A model generated the notes under the pieces. It worked only from the letters and a program-made list of their open reading frames with translations. It made no database searches and had not been told where the DNA came from. A stretch of 64,000 nucleotides of DNA, from assembly GCA_936450465.1 (NCBI GenBank), contig OW388292.1, forward strand, positions 11,551,756 to 11,615,755, read 5' to 3'. The translations under genes and the position numbers were made by a program. Numbering within the stretch: position 1 is the stretch's first letter; every line of letters begins with the position of its first letter. The stretch comes from Gibbula magus (lineage: Eukaryota; Mollusca; Gastropoda; Trochida; Trochidae). Positions 35,901 through 47,900 of this stretch are shown here, one piece after another.

Positions 35901-38900
35901 GTGTCGTCTACTTTCATATTTCATTAAATACAATAGAAGTGGCAAGCAGATAGCAGTAGATAGCAGGTGTTGTTGCTAGAAGAGATCTGGCGGTTAGTTG
36001 TCCTTGAAAGTTTGAGCAATGCAGTACTGATTGCCATTGCAGTGTAAGTTCAGTTACAGGAAATGGACATCTGGAATTATCTGACTTGTGATAAGAATGG
36101 GGATTTCAGTTTTGGGAAAGTCTTGCAAGGGTATGATATACTTTCCAATGTCGACCGTCACTGAATGTGATGACACATTTTGTCTAATTGAATGTTTCAA
36201 AGTATTACCCCCCAAAAAATGAAAAGAAATAAACTAACATTTCTTATTCAAGGGAAAAAAAGATTGATTCAGGAGTCAGAGGTTATCTGCAATCAAAGGT
36301 TACAGGTCGCAGGTCAAATCAACTTTCCCCCAAAAAGGCATAACTCACGCCGGTCTCTATGACTGGCTAATTTTAGTCTTGCGCATTTCCCTAACTTTTC
36401 TGTATTAAGTTATATATAATAACATGTAGTTTTGCACTGGAACTTCATAGAATGCTCTGCTATGCTAGTGCAGAAAAGTTCAGGAAACAAGAATATTGGA
36501 TTAAGATAGTGTTGTTGTTTTCCTTCAGCCGACTGATCTGATGTCGACAACCTCTATGTCTATCTACAATGGAACAGTCACACAGAGTGCATATGGAGGA
36601 GGCCCATTCTCGAGGTAGTCTGAAATCTCTCAACACGTGTCACCTGCTATTGCAATTGCGCGGCTAACATTGTATTGTCAACCAAATACCATTATGACGT
36701 CACACGCCAATTATGACGGTGGTATCACACGTGTGTAACCAACTCATTGTTATCTAATGAGCGATCTCACCACGGTTGAGTAATAAAACCCAGTATCCAT
36801 GTGTGTTTACAGATCAGTGTTCAGCCAGTCATACGACACAGGGACGGAGTCGGGTCCAGATGATGAACATGGTGCTGATCTCTCGGCACCCTGGGCAGGT
36901 AAGGCTTACATTTGGACTGGTTCTGTGGCTTACAGAATACTTTCTTACCCTTTGGTGTTACTCTTATGCTTGTGGAGTACAAGTTTATCAAAGGATGCTT
37001 CTGTTTCTCAGTGCTAACTGTTCTCTTGTTAAGAAAATGATAAGCACCTCTGTTTAAAAAGGAATATTCATTCTCTACTCATAGAGGTGACTAAAGTAAT
37101 TTTCCTCACGTAATCTCTGTTAGAACTATAAGCGAAGTATTTTCTTGTTTCATTGTTTCAAACTGGTTAGTTGGTCTGTTTCTATAATTTATGATCGTTG
37201 ATTCGCGAAACAGAAGTCTTTCTGTAAAATAAAAAGATTTTTTATTGGATTGTTATATTGAGAGAATCACAAAATGTGGCCCACCTGTAACAAAAAGCTA
37301 CATGGGAAAAAATTAGTTTAGTAGCCACTATTGGGAAATAATGAGTAATTAGGAGCATGAATAAATAGATATTCTTGTAAAATTTCCTAAAATTTGTCCA
37401 GCTTTGTAAATAAGTCTGTTCTTATTGACAGATATCCGACACCGACGGGAGGAAGTTAAGGAGATCCTAACAGACATGGACCTAGAGAAAAAGGTGGACC
37501 TCACGCTGACTGAGACAGAGACAATATGGCTGCTCGACATGCCGTCTGTCTGTGTGTCCAATGAGAGCGATGAGGCCAACGATGTCAAGGACAGAATTGA
37601 GAAATATCAAGAGGTGAGTACAGGGGACAAAAACTAAATATTTTATTATTAGCACTAATTATACCCCAGCTATAAAGTTGTCAGAGGTATATAGTAGTCA
37701 GCGTATGTGTCTGTCCGTCAAGGTTTTGATCCGCTCACAACTCTGACAATAATTTTTCAATGTTACATTATGTGACACATGTAGTCTCTAAACTGTGTAG
37801 ATTGTAAACTAGTTGATTTCAGTCATGTATCCTTATAATTTATAAAACTTTTCTTAGTTTTAAATTTTTTTCTTTTAATTGAAGCATTCATAAAATATTA
37901 CATCAGGACTGACCTTAGGAGGAAGTAATATTTTCCAGAGTATATATCCCAAACTATATAAACGTAAACATAAACTATTCATTTGATATATGTCATTCAT
38001 GATCAATATCTGTGTCTGTTTTGGGTTAGATCTTCGATTAGATTAATGTTTTTCATTTTTTGTGGAAACATATCTTAATCAGGGACTCGATGAAGAAATA
38101 ATTTTAACCCGAGGAACACATCACCTAAACTATATATAACGAATGTTGATACCTGTGTTAACCATGATTACTTGGTGTAAGTGTAGTGGGTAAAACCTTT
38201 TTCTGAATTTTGTTCCTTTCTGTTTTCATGGAAACATGACTTAACCAGAGACACATGTAAAGAGAAAGTAATTTATTTTCCCAAAGGTAGATGTTCGCTT
38301 CATGATAGTTGATGGCATGTCAACCAATGTCCCTTCATGTTGATTCTTAATTAGACCTGTATAATCAGTTAGGTCAGCAATAACTATAGCTGAAGCTTCT
38401 TTGACCACTCTGGGAAGCAGGGTATGTGAGTGAGTTGTACTCACTAATTGTTTTGTTATTGAATTTAGTAGTTGATAACATGAAAGTGCCATGTAAAGCA
38501 AGTTCCATGAATGCATTTTGATAGCTAACCAAACTATAAATCCAAGTGATAAGCTTACTGTTGCAGTTTATACAAAAATTTGAATGGCCATGGTAGTATG
38601 ATTTTTTTTGCAGTTAGTGAAAAGTCGATTGGGAAACGACCAATACGCTGAGAGAGGAATGAACACCTTCAACGAACCTCCCAAAGTGAAGAACATACAG
38701 ACATCAAAGATTGTGCATAATGTAAGTTACTCTTGTCAGTTACAGCATGATGCCTGTTACTTTCAATCTTTTTGGTTCTAAATTAATAATGTTATGATCT
38801 TACATTCAAATACATTTGACAAACTGTAATGGATATACATAAATGTTGAATTATTACACAATCACTCAAGTGTTACTGTATGTTCAGATAATCTGACTAC

Positions 38901-41900
38901 ATTTGCAGGACATTGGCATCATGTCCACCACGTGGGATATGTACGACACATACGAAGCACTGGAGCGGGAGGCACGAGGTACTCAGTTCAACACTTCAAT
39001 ACAGATAAACGCAACTGTTCACGCTTCTAGTCGGTGTCTCTCTACTTCTTACTAAAAAGCAAACAATTGTAAATCAAGAATGTGACTTCTTTGAGTGACA
39101 TATTTACAACTTTAGAAGTAAAATTCATACAGATCATGGAATCTTGGAAGAGTCCTGGAATGTTCAAATGATTTCCAGGATTTCGTGCTTAAAAAGGATG
39201 CAAGAGTTTGAATCGAAACATTTAACCCTAGTTATTATCCATAAAACATTTCTTTTTGAAGAATATGATAATATTGATAATTTTAAGATAGTGAAATTAC
39301 TGGATCAGATACAAAATGTATTTGACTTTTAGCAAAACAAGAGGCTGAAGAAGATGAGGAAGGAACAATAAGTCGTCCAAACAGTCCAAAGAGTCGGGAG
39401 GAGGGGGGAGACGGGGCGGCGAGTCCGTCACTGAAGGAGACGCCAGCCAACAGGGGCGGCAGTGCTAGACCAGGTAGGTTTCTGTACCTGGAGGTACTTG
39501 CTCTGTTGGCAACATCAGTACAACGTATCCAAACTACTTCATGATGTGTATACCAGCTTCTTCTTGTACATATAAACCGTTATTTTGTAAATGTAAGGTG
39601 TACATGTACAGTGCTGCAGATAAGCTGCGTATCTGTGTATACGCAATGAAATTAATAAAAACGTAATTAATTAAAAAACTAGGAGTACAGATACGCAGAC
39701 ATTTTATTTAAAACTCAAAAGAATCAATATATCTTTTGTACTGTACGCACTTGTTTGGAAACGCTAGCGTATTTTAACATAAACTTGTCACGAATGGATA
39801 TCAAAGCTCTACATCAGTGTTTGACATGTAAACCTATGCATCTCTGTTGTTTTAGATTACGATGAATCTGAACGAGTGCGTAGCTCATAAAACTCTACAA
39901 CAGTGTTTGTTTGTGTAAAGTGAAGTCTCCTCATATTTTAGTTGTTTACTGTTACCATGTTTGGAACTTGGTCGCCACAAGTTATCAAAATGGCACTCAC
40001 TACCAGCTCGTGGTCAAAAACCTTTTTTAAAAGGTTTTTATAAGCTAGGAAAACATAAATTTCAGAAATTGCATGGACTGCATGTTCAATAACTGTTTCA
40101 TCAAATTGTTATGCAAACATGAGAGAATGCAAAACAATTCTGAAAAACTTCATCTATTATTCTGAGATGACTAGAGATAAAATAATTTAAATTTGTTTTA
40201 TAAAAATGACATTACAAGATAGAAGTTTATTCATTAATTTCAACATCTGCATTTGAAATAATCTTTAATAGTAGAGCATAATCCGATCATGTAGAATCAT
40301 GAGTGTATAAATACCCAATTGTCAGAAATCTTAGGAGTACCATTTTACTAAATACGCTATCAAAACCAACTTTACTCAGTGGTAACCAAAACGAGGGGTA
40401 TATATCCAATAGGTCCCAAAATAATCTGGAGCACTGCATGTAACTGTATTTATATTGGTCGATCAAAGACATCTGTTTGGAGGCCTTCTAGAAGTTGGTG
40501 GTACAGATATGACAAGTCTTACAGGTTACACAGCTCCTTTATTTAGAGAGGTCCTTGCACTGTATGCTCAATATGCTTGACAACTGTATGAGGATCTGTA
40601 CTGAAATCTCACTGCTCTGCAATGAGCAACTTCTATTACCATATTCTTGTCGTAACTACTAATTATAGATTTTTTTTGTCACTATTCATAGTATCGTGTG
40701 TTTTTCTCCATTTGAACTCGAAATAAAAACAACTCTTTTTATTAGAGCAGACATCATTTTCAAATATTGTCACATCCATCATAGCAGGCCTCCATTGCTG
40801 TATGCTTTGACTGAGGTATTTGAGGCATTATAATTGAGTATATAGAGATATGTAAGTAACACTCCTGTACATGTCTGACAAGGTTCCATCATTGTGCGGT
40901 CCGTCGCTAGTCGACACACAGGTGAGATGTACACTGTCAACCAGTCTGTAGCTGTCTGCTCACACTCGACTCATAGACATTGTATCTATGTGCTCTCTCA
41001 CTTTGGGGAAAATGTCTCACTAATCGCAATTCTTTATAAGTGAAGTTTCACAACTTTCTTGTCATTTCATTTCTTTCTTCACTCTATTTGTATTAATTAA
41101 GCGGAAAGCTGTTACTGGAAATTGGTTTATGAATTTTCTGAAGTTATATCATCTTTTTAATATAATTTTATTCTTGTTTTTTTAAATTATTTTTTTCATC
41201 AATCTGTCTGTCCATCCATCCATCCATTAACTTCTATCTACCTATATCTATGATTAGTATGACAAGGATTTGTTTGGGTTTTTTTTCATACTGAAGGATA
41301 AATCATACATGCATCACCTGACATACGACAAAGCACATAATAGAAGATCTCTACTTCATTAAGTGATGACAGTGTTTAACATCTTCTGCATGTTTATTAC
41401 TTTCACATCTTCCTGAATAAACACAAGCCAATAAATTAGAATCCTTTTCACATCACAGACAAATCAGATACTGATTGATTGATTACACTTCCAATTTAAT
41501 TTGTAGCAGCATGAAAGACTTTCACAAAACATGGTATCTGCATGGTGCTTTGGTTGTTGGTTTTGCTATGTCAAACTTAAGGAAGGGTTAGCTCGCCTGT
41601 ATTGCTTCAATCAATTTGGATCAAGACTTTCTTCATGTGGTGATGGTTTAGGTCCTTTATATACAAGTTGTTGTTGGTTATAGCTCAATGATTAATAATT
41701 AACTATATAAATATACCTTTCTTGTCATAGTGTTTGATTGTTTAATTGCAAAAAATATTCTTCATGGAAATTTATTTTAGTTGTGACTGTTTCATAAGTG
41801 AATTGGTATGTATGTAACGGAAGAGATATAAGTACAATTTGTCAACCCCTGTATGTATATAAGTTGAAGTCTCATCTGTATTGATTAACACTTGTATTCA

Positions 41901-44900
41901 TAAACACTTGTATTCATAAACACTTGTATTCCTGCAGAGAGCCGAGCCACAAACGCATCCTCTGTGGTTGGATCTGAGAGCGTATTTGCGAGTCGGGAGA
42001 CGGGCGTGTCCACGATACCGACAGATACAACTGCACAGGACGAGGAGAGGATAATGAAGGTGAGAAACTTTGTTTGTTTTGTTTTCATAGCAGGTTTCTT
42101 ACAACATACAGCCCTCAAGCTCTGTTTGGATTTTCAATTTGAATTTCAAAATTAGTTTCTCTAAAATAATGTTATTATAGTTGACTATGTCATGTAGCTT
42201 AAAACTTTATGAATAAAACAATGTTTCGCTATCTTCTAACTGTTTACGATGATCAGAATAATAATGTTTGTCTTCTGAAACACTAACAATGAATTACCCA
42301 AAATGCTGACTTGTGTTTCAGAGTGACAACTTAAAGATAGATCTGTTCATGATGGAGAGGAACCTGAACATCAACTCCTATCAACCCAAACAAGCTCTGT
42401 ACAGAGGATTCAGTATTATGCCAGGTAAACTTGTCCAACCAATCCATCAAAACTCAATGGATCTGTCTCTTTCTATCACATATGTACTGTATGTATGTAT
42501 ATTGCATTTTGGAGTGTAGTTTGTTGTCATCGATGGGTATAAGGTAAAATATACCAATCTTTTTATACCCCCGCTACGATGTAGTCAGAGGTATATAGCG
42601 GTCAGCATGTCCGTGCGTGCGTGCGTGCGTGCATGCGTCCGTCTGGAATGTTTTTGTTCTGCTCATAACTCTGACACTAGTTGTTCAAATTTTACGAAAT
42701 TTGATATGTACAATCACCATGATGTGTACATCTGCCTTTTGTATGATTCATACCCTCATTTGCATAATTTATGCAAATTTTCTCCGTTTTTCAACTTCGC
42801 CATTCACAATTTTAGTTCCGCTCAAAACTTTGACACTAGTTGTTCAAATTTTACGAAACTTGATATGTACAATCACCATGATGTATACATCTGCCTTTTG
42901 ATCTTTCATACCCTCATTTGCATAATTTATGCAAATTTTCTCCATTTTTCAACCTCGCCATTCACACTTTTTGTTCCGCTCATAATTCAGACAATAATTG
43001 TTCAAATGTTACAAAACTTGGTACATATAATCAATATGATGTGTACATCTGCTTTTTGTATGTTTCATATCCTCATTTGCATAATATTGCAAATTTTCTC
43101 CATTTTTCGATTTTCAACTATGAAGCCATAGTTGCTATGAAAACACACATACTCTGCTATCATAGTACTGTGGTTTGTTCATACAGAAGACTAAACATTG
43201 ATGTCTATCTACTATTTTGAAACTTTTCTTCTTTGTTAAAAGCGGGGGTATATGAGTGAGCTGTGCTCACTAATTCTCTTGTCTATTTTCTGCATCTACT
43301 CCTCAGTTGTCCCCATTGCTGTCGACCTTGACCGTACGATGTTGACACTTGATACGATGAGGTCTTCCAAACAACTAGTTACATATGTTTCTGGAAACAT
43401 GGCTTTTTGTAATTTTTTCAAATGTGAAAAAAAAAAATATTTCCCCATTCTTGATTTTTCTTGTACATGATAAATAGATACATGTGAACAGTTTTCTGAA
43501 ATAATTGGCTAAAATAAATGTCCAGGTAATTTTATTTTGATGTTGATTTCTACTGGCCTAATAAATTTACAAAGATGTCGGTGATCGTTGAATATCAATA
43601 CTCGTCCGACAAACGTAGTCAAACCATTCCTCTAATCATTTCACTAAAATCTTCCAGTATATTATGGTTGACCAAGAATTCATAAGAAATAGTTTGATGA
43701 GCACATAGTGCTCTCAATGTTTTTCATTTATAAAAAAACTAACTTCATAACAAGTGGATAAGTGAAATGCTCTTGAAAGCGGCGTTAAACCCTAACTCAC
43801 CTCACCTCAACTCACCTCGTAACATGTGAAGAATTCAACAAATAAGAAATGCTTTTACAAGTATATTTGCTTGTTAAACTTAAACATAGAAATTAATGTA
43901 TTGTCTCCTTCTTCTTCTATGAATGTCAACATTTTGTTGATCCTCATTGTGTCACCTGTCCTGACAGATATAGACAGAGAGAACTCGGGTCTCACTCAGA
44001 CGAGTATCGCCGGTGTGGGTCCGAACCTTGACCGTCTGTGGTCCTACTCCTGTCCGCTGACCAAGGGCCGCAATGTGTCCTGCATGACCTGGAACAAACT
44101 CAACCCGGTATCTACCATCTCCTTCTTCACCTTCTTTCATTTAAGTTAAAGATAGTTTACTTTGATGTAATAAACAGTGAAGTAGTGCCCATCAATAAAC
44201 CAGGTATTAGTTTCACTTGGGACTATTTGAAGAAATGGTCAGCAATCCCATCTTACTAGCTCGAATCTTATAAACTAATAGTGTTTGTACATAAGAGGTC
44301 CTGAAAACTGTTTAGAAAATTGTCCCACTCCCACTAACGACTGAAATTTAATTTGTACACTAAATTATTATGACTGATGGATTGTGACTGAATTGAATAT
44401 GAAGAAAACTAAGACAGCCAGCATTGTGTAATGTTAATGATTGAAGTGAAGAGTTCTGTAGATGTTGCTTGTCTCCCTGTACAGGACCTGGTAGCTGTAG
44501 GATATGGACAGTTTGAATTCACTAATCAGAAAGGAGGCTACATCTGTGGCTGGTCGCTGAAGAATCCTGAGGTAAGTTCTTCATCTCAGTCACTTTCCTT
44601 GGTTACACTGTAATTTACTACTATTTAAGTTTTACTCTGTAGTTGTCTCATGTATTTGTCATTAATGAGATAGAATAAACTATTGTGAGACTTGTATTAG
44701 CTCTTATGGAACTTGTATGTTTTAATGCTGTGAATGTTGAATAGTTTTTATCTATCTTATGTTTTGTTATTGTGAGAATGTTGATCATATCCAATATTTC
44801 CCTGATATGCAATGTGGAAGTTGGGATGGTGACAATTCTGTGGATATACAACCTCTCTATTCTTACAATGAAGAAGTTGTGTATTCATTTAGTTTTTTTA

Positions 44901-47900
44901 ATTCACCATTTAGAGCTGATCTCGCACTATTTAAGACCTACATTTTTACTTTCAGTTTCCAGAGAGAATATTCACATGCAAGGAAGGTGTGACAGCTCTC
45001 GACTTCTCCGTAGCAAATCCAAACTTACTAGCAGTAAGTACTAGTCATACAGTGGTTAGAGCAACATGAAATATTATAGTTATTTCAATAACTGGTACAG
45101 TAAATGAAAAATTAAGCAATTAAACGATTTTGTAGTAGTTCTACAAGCTGGTACATTTGTCATGAAGTTGACGTAACACTTGGCAACTTTTATTTGTATA
45201 CATGTAATGATGTTAAATGCAATTTAAAGAATAGTCTAATAGTGACTGACACTGTTCTTGTGACTGCCAGGTTGGTCTCTATGATGGAGGAGTGGCAATA
45301 TATAACGTGAAGTATTCCAAGGATGAACCAATCGTAGACAACTTGTAAGTAACACAAGATGAGATCGAGGGTTACTAAGACGTCACCAGTCCAACTTGTA
45401 TGAATACTAGTCTGGAACTATCAATTAATCAGCCATGACTCATTGTAAAGTGTTAATGTCCTTTGTTGATCAATTAACTCTACAGGTTATTGTAACTCTA
45501 CTATCAATCTTAGAATTGAGTTGCAAATGTTCAATACAATAGGACCCTCACAACTATTCCTCACCTGTCAAAAATTCAAAATAATAATTTTCCTGAGATC
45601 TCGTTTGATGATCCAAACTGTATATTCATAAATATTGTATTGTATGTGTCCCTGTATGTGTTGTAGTGGATCCCCCGGAAAGCACTCAGCGCCAGTGTGG
45701 CAGATCCGCTGGATTGAGAAGGAACGCGGGTCGGGGGACGAAACGGCGGAGGTGATTGTGTCTATCTCCACAGATGGTCGTGTCACCCAATGGTCTATCA
45801 GGAAGGGCTTCGAGAGTTATGGTCAGTGCTTACTGTCAGTTTACCAACATATACATTCTTGATACTGCTCGGACAAATTTTTCTACTCACTAAAGCTTAC
45901 TATGTGTTGTAAAAACGTAAGCACTTTTCCTGGAAAACTCTATGGTCTATGTGGACAACAGAAATAGATGATTACTTCAATGTGTTTGCTATGTTTAGCT
46001 ATGTTGCAAACCCACTTTCCATTCGTAACTGTCAAAAAAAAAAGATGTATTCTTACCATATCAAGGATTGTGTCAAGTGAGTGGCTCTCAAAACAGTGTA
46101 GTTTAAATAATCACTCATTTCTCAACCATGAAATAATAATAAAGCTCTTCTGCTTTGTAATTATCAAAGTAACAAATTTCAGTTAACATAGAAAATATAG
46201 GACCCAATATTTTTAACATGTTGAATTATATTTTAAAATGTTAAAATGTGTTTTATATCAGTGTGATTTTATTGAATCTATGCCAATCATAGCCTGAACG
46301 TGATGTTTGCCAGATCTGATGCGTCTGAAGCGGGTAGCAGCCAAGGTGCAGGGTAAGACGAGAGAGAAGAAAGGGGAGGCGTTCATATCTCGACATGCTG
46401 GCGGGCTCTGCTTCGACTTCCACTCCAGAGATTCAAACATGTAAGCTGTGTTGAAATAAGAATTCTTACAATGTCATCCCTGTGTCATTTATCTTTACCA
46501 GTATTTTAATAGTTTGGAATAATGCAGACACACATTTGATGATGATTTTATTGAAACCAAAACATTCTGAATGGCAAGCTTACAGAAATCATAACTCATT
46601 AATAAAGGGAATTATCGGTATTCACCACTGGCTATTAAATATTAAGTGTAATTCTGAGACCCTCAGGTAAAGTGTCAAACTCCACTACGAAGTATAATTT
46701 GAAATACCAGTAGAATACAAATCGTTATTCCATAGAAATTTTCTTTCAAATTTAAAAGACCTTTTTTGTCTAAACACTTTGGTCAAGTATATTCTGACAT
46801 TGCTAGAAGAGTGAGTGATACAACACACAATGTGCACATAGTTTTCATTCATGTGAAAGAAAAGTAGTTTGATAAGTTGCTTGCTACTCTCTGCTGTCTG
46901 TTTGTGTGCAGCTACCTGGCCGGAACAGAGGAAGGTCACATACACAAGTGTTCCTGCTCCTACAATGAACAGTACCTGGAGAGCTACACCGGTCACACGG
47001 TCAGTCAGTCGGTCACTTCGTCTGATCCATCACTTAGCTCTTTTAGAGTATTTGAGGAGCTAAGACCTGTGCTGTAACACATTGGTAGAGTGTCTGCCTA
47101 GTTTCCTTAAGTACAGATTATGTATCAATGTACAATAAGTCTATCAAATGTTCTAATTGTATTTGGGAACTTGGGATCCATATGAAATATTGCCATTATT
47201 TCTTCAATGTCATCTTAATATGTCATAATTTTTCATTTTAGATTTTATTTATTCAACGTTTTGAATATTTTATGTTTATTGACAAAACCGTAGCATGAAA
47301 GCTTTATCACTGAAGTTCTCTACCTACACTACGATTTCTATAGCATCCTGTTTGGTCGGTTTCTAACAGAGCCCGGTGTACAAGATCGCATGGTCACCGT
47401 TCGTGTCGGACATCTTCCTGAGTTGCAGTGCTGACTGGAGTATCCGACTGTGGCACCAGGACCAGCAGAAGTCTATCCTCACCTTCAACTCATCCAAGGT
47501 GCGTTCACGACAACCTGCATGAAACATTTAAATAGGGAAATCAGCACCAAACCTGTCGTCATTCACTGGTGCATATCTTGAACATGAATGCATCATCAGA
47601 TTATGGGCTGGGTTATAATGTATGCATGATTTTGGGTTTGAATCCTGCCAAGGGCCTGGTACCATCTTCTGTACTCGAGAACTGTTCCATAGTTCGCTTC
47701 TTCATAACAATTCTTATCAACAATGATGTCATGTGCTTTATTGCAGCAATAATATCCACTTCTGCCATATAGTAAAATGCTCCTTAATATAAACAAGGCT
47801 AAACCCTAATTTGAATTTGGTTTTTGCATGGACAGTTTGAAATGTCATATCTAATAAAACGTTGTGATTATTTGTTTCCATATTGCCTGTATGGTTTCCA

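Noticed and set aside
42607..43220. Overlapping 174- and 100-codon frames
   Set aside because: They lie wholly inside the family C element; the open frames come from its tandem monomers.
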